Of a stretch of 64,000 nucleotides of DNA, positions 34,888 to 43,799 are shown in pieces (the first letter of the stretch is position 1; each line of letters starts with the position of its first letter). Source of the DNA: JAPOXR01 sp965116115 (GTDB lineage Bacteria > Pseudomonadota > Alphaproteobacteria > Rhodobacterales > Rhodobacteraceae). The DNA is taken from positions 2,418,001 through 2,482,000 of the forward strand of contig OZ220486.1 of the NCBI GenBank assembly GCA_965116115.1. Reading direction: 5' to 3'. The position numbers and the translations under genes were made by a program. Below the pieces are notes generated by a model. It was given only the letters and a program-made list of their open reading frames with translations, was not told the DNA's origin and ran no database searches.

Positions 34888-35235
34888 TTAGGGAGTGAGG
34901 AGATTCCCCCGTGGATGTTGAAACTTTCATGCAAGAGGCGTTCATTCGCTTGACGTGCCGCGGGAAGGTGAAAGATTGAACTCCAAACGCCTGCGGATCC
35001 GCTTGACGTGATCCTGCGGAGAAGAACGGCAGGGGCTGCGGCGGGGCTGCCGCCGGGTTTCGGCCCGAAGAGACGGCGCGGGCAGGAACAAACCCGATGT
35101 CTCCCGAATCACGCCGCCTCGAATGACGCGTAACAATTGAAACCGCCGCCGATCTGATCAATCATCCTCGGCAATGTTGTTGACGCATAAATTGCCGGCA
35201 ATTATTGCTGCCGGTTCCGAGTTGGAGCAGAACTG
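34888..35235. other. Leader region of ilvB
   Basis: These 348 bp between the IS end and ilvB hold no gene I recognise. Near the ilvB start a short stem (CCGGCA / TGCCGG, around 35200-35215) could form. I see no leader peptide rich in Val, Leu or Ile codons, so classical attenuation is not supported. Confidence 0.4.
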
Positions 35236-37056
35236 ATGAAAACAGCCGATTTATCCGCGCCGCGCCCCGATTCAGAAACCGCCGGCGGAGAGTCTGACAC
35301 CGGCCTGATTCCCGGGGCTCAAATTGTCGTTCAAGCGCTGAAAGACCAAGGCGTGGAAGTGGTTTTCGGCTACCCGGGCGGCGCGATTCTGCCGATTTAC
35401 GACTGGCTGCCGAGGGCCGCGTCCAATTCGATTCACCACGTGCTGGTCAGACACGAACAGGGCGCCGTGCATGCTGCCGAGGGCTACGCGCGTTCATCAG
35501 GAAAGCCGGGGGTTGTGCTCGTCACATCAGGGCCGGGCGTCACGAATTCCATCACCGGTCTCGCGGACGCGAAAATGGACTCGGTCCCGATCATATTGAT
35601 TTCCGGCCAGGTTCCGACATTCATGATCGGAACCGACGCGTTCCAGGAAGCGGACTCCGTGGGCATCTCCCGCCCCTGCACTAAACACAACTGGCTCGTC
35701 AAAGACCCGAATGAAATCGCGGATGTCATACATTCCGCTTTTCATATCGCGCAGGCCGGACGCCCCGGCCCGGTGCTGATCGATATTCCGAAAAACGTCC
35801 AGATCGCGAAGGGCCGCTACCAGCCGCCGGAGACAAAACACAAGCTGCGTTACCAGCCAGCGTTCAAGCCTGATCAGGAATGTATCGAAAAACTGGCGGA
35901 ATGGATGGAAACCGCAGAACGGCCTATCTTCTACACAGGCGGCGGAATCGAGAAATCCGGCGGCAAAGCCTCCTGTCATCTGCGCGAACTGGTGGACTCA
36001 ACCGGTTTCCCCGTCACGTCCACCGTCATGGGCCTCGGCTGTTATCCGGCATCCGGGAAAAACTGGCTGCATATGCTCGGCATGCACGGCAGCTACGAAG
36101 CCAACAAGGCCATGCACGGCTGCGATCTCATGATCAATGCAGGCGCACGGTTCGACGACCGCATCACCGGCAGGATATCTCACTTCAGTCCGAAATCCGT
36201 CAAGGCGCATATTGATATAGACCCGTCGTCGATCAACAAGAACATACAGGTGGATCTGAAGATCGTCGGGGATGCCGGGCTGGCGCTGGAAATGCTTCTT
36301 GACGCATGGGACCGCCGGGGGCGGCGGACCAATCAGGAAGCGATCGCGAAATGGTGGGAGCAAATCAACGAATGGCGCAGGAAAAAGTGTTTCGCCTACG
36401 ATTTCGACCCGCATCAGATCAAGCCGCAATACGCGCTGGAACGCCTCGAGGCGCTTACCCGCGGAATGGACCGTTATATCACCACGGAAGTCGGACAGCA
36501 CCAAATGTGGGCGGCCCAGTTTCTGAGATTCGAAGAACCCCGCCGCTGGCAGACATCCGGCGGCCTGGGGACGATGGGATACGGCGTCCCTTCCTCGCTG
36601 GGAATTCAGAAGGCTCACCCTGACTCTCTGGTGATCAATGTCGCCGGAGAAGCCAGTTGGCTGATGAACATGCAGGAGATGTGCACCGCTATCCAAGAGC
36701 GGGCGCCGATCAAACAGTTCATTCTCAATAACGAATATCTCGGCATGGTCCGCCAATGGCAGGAACTGCTGCATGACGAGAATTACAGCCAGTCTTATTG
36801 CAACTCCCTTCCTGATTTCGTGAAACTGGCCGATGCGTTCGGCTGCAAAGGAATATCCGTGTCGAAACCGGACGAACTCGACGACGCGATCAATGACATG
36901 CTGGCTTATGACGGTCCCGTCATATTCGATTGCCGCGTGGTCAAGCTTGAAGGCTGCTATCCCATGATTCCCGCCGGCAATGCTCATAACGACATGTGGC
37001 TCGGCCCCCCTGACCGCAAGAAGTCGGCAGGCGCTCAAGATTCGGTCTTGGTTTGA
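35236..37056 (+). CDS. ilvB: Acetolactate synthase, large (catalytic) subunit
   Basis: This 606-residue thiamine-diphosphate enzyme condenses pyruvate, or pyruvate with 2-oxobutyrate, at the start of valine, leucine and isoleucine synthesis. The N-terminal domain contains VVFGYPGGAILPIYDW and the catalytic Glu in VRHEQGAVHAAEGYAR. The ThDP/metal site is in the C-terminal domain: SGGLGTMGYGVPSSLG and AGEASWLMNMQEM, then ILNNEYLGMVRQWQ. The AGEA in place of GDG is usual in alphaproteobacteria. The regulatory subunit follows 20 bp downstream, so the two form an operon. Confidence 0.96.
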   Translation: MKTADLSAPRPDSETAGGESDTGLIPGAQIVVQALKDQGVEVVFGYPGGAILPIYDWLPRAASNSIHHVLVRHEQGAVHAAEGYARSSGKPGVVLVTSGPGVTNSITGLADAKMDSVPIILISGQVPTFMIGTDAFQEADSVGISRPCTKHNWLVKDPNEIADVIHSAFHIAQAGRPGPVLIDIPKNVQIAKGRYQPPETKHKLRYQPAFKPDQECIEKLAEWMETAERPIFYTGGGIEKSGGKASCHLRELVDSTGFPVTSTVMGLGCYPASGKNWLHMLGMHGSYEANKAMHGCDLMINAGARFDDRITGRISHFSPKSVKAHIDIDPSSINKNIQVDLKIVGDAGLALEMLLDAWDRRGRRTNQEAIAKWWEQINEWRRKKCFAYDFDPHQIKPQYALERLEALTRGMDRYITTEVGQHQMWAAQFLRFEEPRRWQTSGGLGTMGYGVPSSLGIQKAHPDSLVINVAGEASWLMNMQEMCTAIQERAPIKQFILNNEYLGMVRQWQELLHDENYSQSYCNSLPDFVKLADAFGCKGISVSKPDELDDAINDMLAYDGPVIFDCRVVKLEGCYPMIPAGNAHNDMWLGPPDRKKSAGAQDSVLV

Positions 37057-37076
37057 TCAGCAGGGGGCGATGACTG

Positions 37077-37637
37077 ATGAGTGAACTCAATCTGAAGAAG
37101 GGATCGTCCCGGAAGTCCGCCTACGATCTCAGAAGAAACAGATCTTCTGAAGCTGAGACACATACATTCTCAATACTGGTCGATAACGAAGCCGGAGTTC
37201 TTGCCCGGATCGTCGGGTTGTTCGCAGGGCGGGGATTCAACATCGAAAGCCTGACCGTGACCGAAGTCGACCACACCGGCCACCGCTCGAGGATCACAGT
37301 TGTAAGCACCGCGACTGATGATGTTATTCAGCAGATCCGGGCCCAGGTGGAGGGAGTGATCCCTGTTCACGAAATCGTCGATCTGACAAAGGACGGCCCC
37401 TCGATCGAGCGTGAACTTGCGCTGCACCTGTTTGATGCGGAGAGCGGAAACCGCACGCGCGCGCTGGAAGCGGCGAAGGAATTCGGAGCCCGCCTGCTTG
37501 AGACGGATTCCGATTATCTTGTCATTGAACAGACCGGCACGCCGCACGATATCGATAAGCTGTTCGACAAACTGCGGGAAATCGGGCTCAAGGAAGTCGC
37601 CCGCACGGGGGTCGTCGGGCTCAGTCTGCGCCGCTGA
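37077..37637 (+). CDS. ilvN: Acetolactate synthase, small (regulatory) subunit
   Basis: This 186-residue regulatory subunit activates IlvB and confers feedback inhibition by branched-chain amino acids. An N-terminal ACT domain starts after a charged extension (residues 25-30): HTFSILVDNEAGVLARIVGL, then FAGRGFNIESLTV, the valine-binding region. The C-terminal domain contains VEGVIPVHEIVDLTK and ends near TGVVGLSLRR. The first 25 residues, rich in Lys, Arg and Ser, extend beyond the E. coli protein, as in other alphaproteobacteria. It lies 20 bp after ilvB. Confidence 0.95.
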   Translation: MSELNLKKGSSRKSAYDLRRNRSSEAETHTFSILVDNEAGVLARIVGLFAGRGFNIESLTVTEVDHTGHRSRITVVSTATDDVIQQIRAQVEGVIPVHEIVDLTKDGPSIERELALHLFDAESGNRTRALEAAKEFGARLLETDSDYLVIEQTGTPHDIDKLFDKLREIGLKEVARTGVVGLSLRR

Positions 37638-37733
37638 ATTTTTCACGACCAGTTCCGAATTTCCGGCAGCAGGCAGCGGTTTGCGTATGCCCGGGCGGCG
37701 GCAATGGACGCCGAAACAATACGGCGGCAGCCT

Positions 37734-40700
37734 TCAACTGCAGCCCGTCGTCGCGCCGCAGGTGGCGCAATGCATGCAGGTGCCGCTGCGAACCAGCGTG
37801 TAATTTCCGCATTCGTTGCAAGGATCGCCTTCATAGCCTTTGATCCGCGCAGCGCCTCTTTGGCCGGCGATGACCAGACTCTCTGCCGCTGTTTCGGGAT
37901 CAGCCGAACTGAAAACCGGCCTGTTTCCGGAATCGTCCGGTTCCAAAGAAACGCGTTTGCGGAGATAGCCTAGTGAGGCGCCCTTCAGCAAAGCGCTCTT
38001 CATTTGCTCCTCATTCGTTGACGGCTGATCGTCGGGTATCTCACCTACCCCGCCGCCCAAATCATCAAACCGGTATCCTTCAGGCTGGACATGCGCCAAG
38101 TCCGTCCGGTCAAGATAGCTGACGCCCAGTTCGCGGAACACATAGTCGAGAATAGAGGTGGCGTTCTTGATCGTGTCATTGCCGCGAACTGTTCCTGACG
38201 GTTCGAAACGGGTGAAAATAAACGCATTGACAAAGGTGTCGAGCGGCACACCATGCTGCAGACCGATGGAGACGGCAATGGCGAAATTGTTCATCATGGC
38301 CCGGAAACCCGCGCCTTCCTTGTGCATGTCGATGAAAATCTCGCCAAGCGAGCCGTCCTGATATTCTCCGGTGCGGAGATAAAGTTTGTGCCCGCCGACG
38401 ACCGCCTTCTGCGTGTAGCCCTTGCGGCGCTGCGGCAGTTTTGTCCGCCTGTTACGGGCATACATACTGGCACTGTGTTCGGCTATTCCGACGACTTCGC
38501 TGTGCCGGCTGACATCGCGCTCTTCCTCTTCGCCGTCCTCGCTCCCCGCAATGGCGGACGCCAGCGGCTGGCTCAGTTTACAGCCGTCGCGGTAGAGGGC
38601 GATGGCTTTAACGCCCAGCCGCCATGACTGCTCGTAAGCCGCCTTGCAGTCTTCAATCGTCGCCGCAGACGGCATATTGACCGTTTTGGAAATCGCTCCC
38701 GAAATAAAACTCTGTGCCGCGGCCATCATCTTGATGTGGCTGTCGACGCTAAGGACTCGTTCGCCCTTTCTGCCGCACACCGCCGCGCAGTCGAACACCG
38801 GCAGATGCTCCTCGCGGATGTGAGGAGCGCCTTCCAGCGTCATGGCGCCGCACATGAATTCGTTGGCTTCCTCGATTTCCTGCCCTGAGAAACCCAAGCG
38901 CTTCAAAAGATCGAACGCCGGATCCGCCAGTTTTTCCGCATCGATTCCGAGAACATCCCGACAGAATTCCTCGCCGACCGTGCCCGGATTCAAGACGAAT
39001 CGGATATCAAAAGCGGAACGCATCTGAATTTTGACCCGGCCGAGCTCAGCGTCGCCGAAACCGAGACCGCGGAGGGTTTCCGGATTAATGTGCGGCGCGC
39101 CTTCGATCGTCGCGTTGCCGACCGCGTACCGGATGATGTCATCGATTTGCGCGTCTGTGTATTTCAGCGCCTTAAGGCCTTTCGGGACCGATCCGTTGAT
39201 GATTTTGAAATATCCGCCGCCGGCCAGTTTTTTGAACTTGACCAGAGCGAAGTCCGGTTCGATGCCGGTTGTGTCGCAGTCCATCACCAGCCCGATGGTC
39301 CCCGTCGGCGCGATCACCGTTGTCTGGGCATTGCGGAAGCCGAATTTCTTGCCGTCTGCCAGAGCTCTGTCCCAGGCTTCGCGCGCCAGCACCGGCAGTT
39401 TCTTGTCCGGGCAGTCGGACTCATCCAACGGCACGGGAGGGACCGATACTTCGTCATATTTTTCCGCGTTTTCGCCGTTAACGGCTTTCCGATGGTTGCC
39501 GATGATCCGCAGCATATGCCGGGCATTTTTCTTATAGCCGGGAAACGGACCCAGTTCGGACGCCATTTCGGCGGACACGGCATAAGATTCCCCGCACATC
39601 AGCGCTGTCAGCGCCGCGCACATCGCCCGGCCCTGATCCGAATCATACGCGATACCCATATTCATCAGCAGACCGCCGATATTCGCGTATCCAAGCCCCA
39701 AGGTCCGGAAACTGTAAGAGAGTTTAGCGATATCCCGCGACGGAAACTGAGCCATGGTCACGGAGATCTCCAGCGTGACCGTCAGCAAGCGGACGGCATG
39801 AACATATTCATCATGCCGGAATTCGCCGTCACGGTGGAAAGCCAGCAGGTTCAGCGAAGCCAGATTGCACGCGGTGTTGTCGAGGAACATATATTCCGAA
39901 CACGGATTGGACGCGCGGATCTCGCCTTCCTCAGGACATGTGTGCCAGCTGTTGATCGTGTCATGAAACTGCACGCCCGGATCGGCGCAGGCCCATGCGG
40001 CATGGCCGATGTCTTCCCAAAGGCCGCGCGCCGATACGGTTTTGGCGAGTTGGCCGTCGGTGCGCCGCCGAAGATTCCAGTCGCCGCCGTCCTGCACGGA
40101 ATGAAGAAAATCATCGGTCACCCGGACGGAATTGTTTGAATTCTGACCCGAAACCGTTGCGTAAGCTTCGGATTCCCATTCGGTGTCGTAAGACACGAAA
40201 TCGATCTCGGTGTAGCCCTGCCGCGCGTACTGGAGCACCCGGTTGATATAAGTTTCCGGAACCCGCGATTTACGCGCTTCCCGAATCGCGGATCTGAGCG
40301 CATTGTTTTTCTCGGGGCGGCAGGCATTCTCCTTTGTTCCGTCCCAGCTGTTGACCGCCCTGAACAATTCGGTCAGCGACCGTTTCGTGATTTGCGATCC
40401 GGCGACAAGCGATGCGACTTTTTGCTCTTCCCGCACCTTCCAGTTGACGAATTCCTCAATATCGGGATGGTCGATGTCGCAGATGACCATTTTGGCGGCC
40501 CGGCGCGTGGTTCCGCCGCTTTTGATCGCGCCGGCCGCCCGGTCGCCGATCTTCAGAAAGCTCATCAGTCCGCTGGACTTCCCGCCGCTGGCAAGCGGTT
40601 CGCCCATGCCGCGCAGATTGGAAAAGTTCGTGCCGGTTCCGGAGCCGAATTTGAAAAGCCGCCCCTCTTTCAGCCACAAATCCATGATGCCGCCGTCATT

Positions 40701-41327
40701 GACGAGATCGTCATTAACGGACTGAATGAAACAGGCGTGCGGCTGAGGCCGCTCATAGGCGTTGGTCGATTTCAGCACTCTTTCCGTGCGGGAATCGACA
40801 AAAAAGTGCCCTTGGCTGGGACCTTCGATTCCATAGGCCCAGTGCAGCCCGGTATTGAACCATTGCGGCGAGTTCGGCGCCGCTTTCTGAGTCGCCAAGA
40901 CATGCCGCGTTTCGTCAAAAAACGCCTCCGCGTCATCTTGGGAAGAGAAATAGCTGTTCTTCCAGCCCCAATAGGTCCATGCCCCCGCCAGCCGGTCAAA
41001 AACCTGCCGCGCCGAAGTTTCGGAACCGTAGCGATCCTGTTCCGGCAGTTCGGCTAGGGCCGCCTTGTCAGCGACCGATCGCCACAGGAACCGCGGAACG
41101 CCGCGCTCGTTTATGCGCCGCAGCCTTGTCGGAACACCGGCTTTCCGGAAATATTTCTGCGCGAGAACGTCGGCAGCGACCTGGCTCCAAGAAGCAGGGA
41201 CTTCCAAATCTTCAAGACAGAACACAATAGATCCGTCGGTGTTGCGTATTTCCGACCGCCTCCGGGCAAACTCAATGCCGCCGTATGCGCCGTCCGCTTC
41301 GGTCGTGAAGACTCGGTCCACTTTCAT
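37734..41327 (-). CDS. nrdJ: Vitamin B12-dependent ribonucleotide reductase
   Basis: This 1197-residue class II ribonucleotide reductase makes deoxyribonucleotides with adenosylcobalamin as radical source and needs no oxygen. Seen in order: the substrate region KFGSGTGTNFSNLRGMGEP, the active-site loop ASNPCSEYMFLDNTACNLAS with the catalytic NxCxE pattern, and APTGTIGLVMDCDTTGIEPD. The C-terminus is cysteine rich (CNECGNYTLV, then CMHCATCGATTGCS), as in the long NrdJ form, and serves in redox or zinc binding. No intein is present. ATG 41327 follows GGAGG. An NrdR-like box lies about 110 bp upstream. Confidence 0.97.
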   Translation of the reverse strand: MKVDRVFTTEADGAYGGIEFARRRSEIRNTDGSIVFCLEDLEVPASWSQVAADVLAQKYFRKAGVPTRLRRINERGVPRFLWRSVADKAALAELPEQDRYGSETSARQVFDRLAGAWTYWGWKNSYFSSQDDAEAFFDETRHVLATQKAAPNSPQWFNTGLHWAYGIEGPSQGHFFVDSRTERVLKSTNAYERPQPHACFIQSVNDDLVNDGGIMDLWLKEGRLFKFGSGTGTNFSNLRGMGEPLASGGKSSGLMSFLKIGDRAAGAIKSGGTTRRAAKMVICDIDHPDIEEFVNWKVREEQKVASLVAGSQITKRSLTELFRAVNSWDGTKENACRPEKNNALRSAIREARKSRVPETYINRVLQYARQGYTEIDFVSYDTEWESEAYATVSGQNSNNSVRVTDDFLHSVQDGGDWNLRRRTDGQLAKTVSARGLWEDIGHAAWACADPGVQFHDTINSWHTCPEEGEIRASNPCSEYMFLDNTACNLASLNLLAFHRDGEFRHDEYVHAVRLLTVTLEISVTMAQFPSRDIAKLSYSFRTLGLGYANIGGLLMNMGIAYDSDQGRAMCAALTALMCGESYAVSAEMASELGPFPGYKKNARHMLRIIGNHRKAVNGENAEKYDEVSVPPVPLDESDCPDKKLPVLAREAWDRALADGKKFGFRNAQTTVIAPTGTIGLVMDCDTTGIEPDFALVKFKKLAGGGYFKIINGSVPKGLKALKYTDAQIDDIIRYAVGNATIEGAPHINPETLRGLGFGDAELGRVKIQMRSAFDIRFVLNPGTVGEEFCRDVLGIDAEKLADPAFDLLKRLGFSGQEIEEANEFMCGAMTLEGAPHIREEHLPVFDCAAVCGRKGERVLSVDSHIKMMAAAQSFISGAISKTVNMPSAATIEDCKAAYEQSWRLGVKAIALYRDGCKLSQPLASAIAGSEDGEEEERDVSRHSEVVGIAEHSASMYARNRRTKLPQRRKGYTQKAVVGGHKLYLRTGEYQDGSLGEIFIDMHKEGAGFRAMMNNFAIAVSIGLQHGVPLDTFVNAFIFTRFEPSGTVRGNDTIKNATSILDYVFRELGVSYLDRTDLAHVQPEGYRFDDLGGGVGEIPDDQPSTNEEQMKSALLKGASLGYLRKRVSLEPDDSGNRPVFSSADPETAAESLVIAGQRGAARIKGYEGDPCNECGNYTLVRSGTCMHCATCGATTGCS

Positions 41328-41435
41328 TGTTCTCCTCCCTGTTTTTTCATCTGCCGATTTTTCCGCTTCTCAGACAAAACACTCTACGTCTCCAATTGCC
41401 CCTGCGCTGCCGCAACATCGAAAAAAGTCATAATT

Positions 41436-41451
41436 TATCAATATATTGTGC
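41436..41451 (-). promoter_or_regulatory. NrdR-like box upstream of nrdJ
   Basis: The minus strand reads GCACAATATATTGATA, whose core CAATATATTG fits the NrdR consensus CWATATATWG. It lies about 110 bp before the nrdJ start. NrdR represses ribonucleotide reductase genes. Usually two boxes occur in tandem; I found only one clear copy. Confidence 0.6.
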
Positions 41452-41665
41452 CGTCAGCGGCAGAGGGGTCGACATTCTGCGGAGAAGTCTGCCCAAAGCC
41501 AAACTTTATATGCCCGCAAACGCCAAGCAGGCGCAACCGGAAAATGCCCGCCGGGGACCGGCAAAAATCCCGGGTTTCCGAACCTGTTCCATATATCGGG
41601 CTGCAGAATCAGGAATCGTGACAATGAAACCTGATCAGGCTTTCCGGCTAGAGATGCGCTGGGAC

Positions 41666-41742
41666 TGGTCGGGGCGATTGGATTCGAACCAACGGCCTAC
41701 GGCTCCCAAAGCCGTCGCGCTACCAGACTGCGCTACGCCCCG
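41666..41742 (-). tRNA. tRNA-Pro (anticodon TGG)
   Basis: A 77-nt cloverleaf reads on the minus strand. The acceptor stem is CGGGGCG paired with CGCCCCG, and the 3' CCA is encoded. The anticodon loop TTTGGGA sits on the stem ACGGC/GCCGT, and the T loop is GGTTCGAATCC. Anticodon TGG gives proline. Confidence 0.97.
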
Positions 41743-41824
41743 CGCCTGCCAGCGTATCAATACGCGCCGGCGATTGAAAGCTTTTTCGTTTGACCGGAAT
41801 GATATCAGGCTGGCCGTGACCGTC

Positions 41825-42310
41825 CTATTCGAGTGATTCGCAGCGCCACGCCGAATGCGAGTTCGCCAGCCCCGGATGCCGGATTTCGGTGCCGGGACCG
41901 ATTCCGTAAAGACGGGCAAGACCAGCGTTGATTTCCAAGACAGACAAGACGCCGTCACCGCCCTGAATCGCCTGGGTGCTGAAAGGCTCGGTGTTTTCTT
42001 CAAGGCCCGACAAAATGCCCCGATGATCAAAAAACAGCATATCGAGCGGAATCCGCGTGTTCTTCATCCAGAAACTCACTGGCCCGGCGGACTCGAAGAT
42101 AAACAGCATGCCGCCGCGCCGGGGCAGACTTTCCCGGTGCATGAGTCCCCGCGCACGGGTTTCCGGCGTATCCGCCACTTCCACGTCAAAAACCGCTGTG
42201 CCCCAGTCTCCCCGTAGCTCCACCCGGTCCCAAGCGCATTCCGCCCAGACGGAAACCGCGAATGCCAGTTGCGCGGCGGCAATTCCTGCCAAGACCGGGA
42301 ATCGCCTCAT
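41825..42310 (-). CDS. DUF192 family exported protein
   Basis: This 161-residue protein has a signal peptide (residues 1-23, RRFPVLAGIAAAQLAFAVS, then VWA before the mature ECAW). The DUF192 core includes VEVADTPETRARGLMHRESL, FIFESAGPVSFWMKNTRIPL, and DMLFFDHRG. The family is a small barrel of unknown function, often beside cold-shock genes in alphaproteobacteria, as here. It overlaps the upstream cold-shock gene by 4 nt, so translation is coupled. Confidence 0.9.
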   Translation of the reverse strand: MRRFPVLAGIAAAQLAFAVSVWAECAWDRVELRGDWGTAVFDVEVADTPETRARGLMHRESLPRRGGMLFIFESAGPVSFWMKNTRIPLDMLFFDHRGILSGLEENTEPFSTQAIQGGDGVLSVLEINAGLARLYGIGPGTEIRHPGLANSHSAWRCESLE

Positions 42311-42891
42311 TCAGGATCGTCACCGCCGGGCAGATCCTCATTAAGCAACGGCCGGCCCGCTTCCCCGGAAGATCGGCCGCCCCCGGGGCGCGCCGATTCC
42401 CACGGCTTGATTTCGGAAACCATTCTGCCGCGCGGACCTTCGCGGATCCGCACAGCCACCCCCTCCCCGGCCTGCAGATCGGATATGCTGCTCTGCCTCA
42501 GGACTTCCATATGAATGAACACGTCGTCCGCGCTGCCGAACACGTTCGCGAACCCGAATCCGCGCAGTTTGTCAAACCACTTGATCTTTGCCGGTTCCCA
42601 AGGCCCCTCAGGGCCGCCTGCCGGCGGCCGGGCCGGTGCAGCCGGCCGGCGTTCCTGATCCTCGAAAGGTTCTGCCGGCGAGATGGACACGATTTCCGTC
42701 GCCTGCAGTCCCCGGGGCGCTTCTTGGGCGATAAGTTCGACAACCGAACCTTCAGAAATCGAACTGTGGCCGAAACTACGCAGGACATTTATATGAATCA
42801 GAATGTCCGGGCCCGGTTCGTCAGTGACGACGAACCCGAACCCTTTGGCCGCATTGAACCATTTTACGCGGCCTCGGTGCTTCTTATTAAT
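42307..42891 (-). CDS. Double cold-shock-domain protein with unusual start
   Basis: This protein of about 194 residues has two cold-shock domains that bind RNA or single-stranded DNA. The first (about residues 6-70) has GRVKWFNAAKGFGFVVTD; the second (about 95-160) has KIKWFDKLRGFGFANVFG and DDVFIHMEVLR. A proline-rich linker joins them. The frame has a stop just upstream of residue 1 and no ATG, GTG or TTG before the first domain. ATT at 42891, preceded by GGGAGA, is the best start; alternatively one base is missing after the nearby out-of-frame ATG. The earliest in-frame ATG (42690) would lose domain one. It overlaps the DUF192 gene. Confidence 0.8.
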   Translation of the reverse strand: MNKKHRGRVKWFNAAKGFGFVVTDEPGPDILIHINVLRSFGHSSISEGSVVELIAQEAPRGLQATEIVSISPAEPFEDQERRPAAPARPPAGGPEGPWEPAKIKWFDKLRGFGFANVFGSADDVFIHMEVLRQSSISDLQAGEGVAVRIREGPRGRMVSEIKPWESARPGGGRSSGEAGRPLLNEDLPGGDDPE

Positions 42892-43552
42892 GGCATCTCT
42901 CCCACATCAGCAGGCTGCGCCTGCCGAGAAGCGTCTGCGCACGAACTTGCTTCCGCAGACCGCGGAATCCCTATCCCACTTGCCGCATCCAATCAACAAA
43001 ACATTCCGATTTCAATGTCAAAATGCTTGAACTCCGCAAGACTCATCCTGCTGGAACGATAATTCAAGCCTGATTCCTTGACTCGTTGTCCCGCCGATGT
43101 TCCGTCAGCTCTCACAGACTTCGCTGATCCGCTTCGCCTGCGGTTGTCATTTTTGACGCATTTCAATTGCAATAATTTGATTTTATTGATTTTTCATTCA
43201 TTTTGATTCGCTACGGAATTGATCAATCGATTTTCCGGTTTTGAAGCACTGACCATCTGTCAATAGAGGCGGGGATTTGTCTTATCGCAAAGGGCGGCGG
43301 TCGATGACGACGCATTTCTGATGCCAAAACCGGGCACTGACAACGAAATCAGTTCCCTGATGGCCCGCCAGGCCCTGTCCAGATCACTTCCTGCCGGACA
43401 AAACGACTCCTTCAATATCCAGGGATTGTGTTGATTCGCCGCTCATTAATAATCTGGAAAGGGCACCTGCTCTCGATGTCCGCCGCGCAATCTTTCAAGG
43501 TCGGTTTGGGTGTACTCGCGGCGGACGACTTAGGATCCGTCTGACGCTTCTT
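42892..43552. other. Intergenic stretch, left edge of second island
   Basis: These 661 bp hold the cold-shock promoter region and an AT-rich segment near 43150-43230. There is scattered sequence that may be IS-end debris around 43370-43440 (a CTGTCCAG..TTCCTGCCGGACAAAACG stretch), but I cannot assign it firmly. No intact gene is seen. Confidence 0.45.
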
Positions 43553-43711
43553 CTACAGATCAAGACACTCCAACAGTTCCGCTAGGCGGTTTCGTAAGGA
43601 GAGTTCTTTCAACAGATCAGACGCATATTCAGACGGGTTATCAACGAGCTGGGCGAACAAATAAGGCCCGACAGGCGACCAACGGCCTTTGCGTCTACCA
43701 CAGGTACAATG
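43553..43711 (-). pseudogene. Remnant of an unrecognised gene downstream of the sacsin-like gene
   Basis: A frame without start codon reads HCTCGRRKGRWSPVGPYLFA and continues QLVDNPSEYASDLLKELSLR to a stop at 43553. It looks like a real protein C-terminus, not chance translation: a Cys pair, then a leucine-rich amphipathic helix. An upstream stop (43712-43714) and a second frame with DPAWTSVDIVPVVDAK suggest a frameshifted, decayed gene. It lies on the same strand, about 90 bp after the sacsin-like gene, so it may have been a third member of that operon. No family recognised. Confidence 0.45.
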
Positions 43712-43799
43712 TCAACGGATGTCCATGCCGGATCGAGTTTTCCCGCGCCGAAGCGGTATTGATCGCTTCAAGCGGAAGGGCGAATCAATCAGTTTTTTC

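Noticed and set aside
41328..41665. Cobalamin riboswitch upstream of nrdJ.
   Set aside because: No B12-box-like sequence or long structured leader is recognisable; the NrdR-like box is a better explanation of control.
41666..41742. tRNA-Pro as integration site of the second island.
   Set aside because: Two core-like genes (DUF192, cold shock) lie between it and the island, and no repeat of the tRNA 3' end was seen on the far side.
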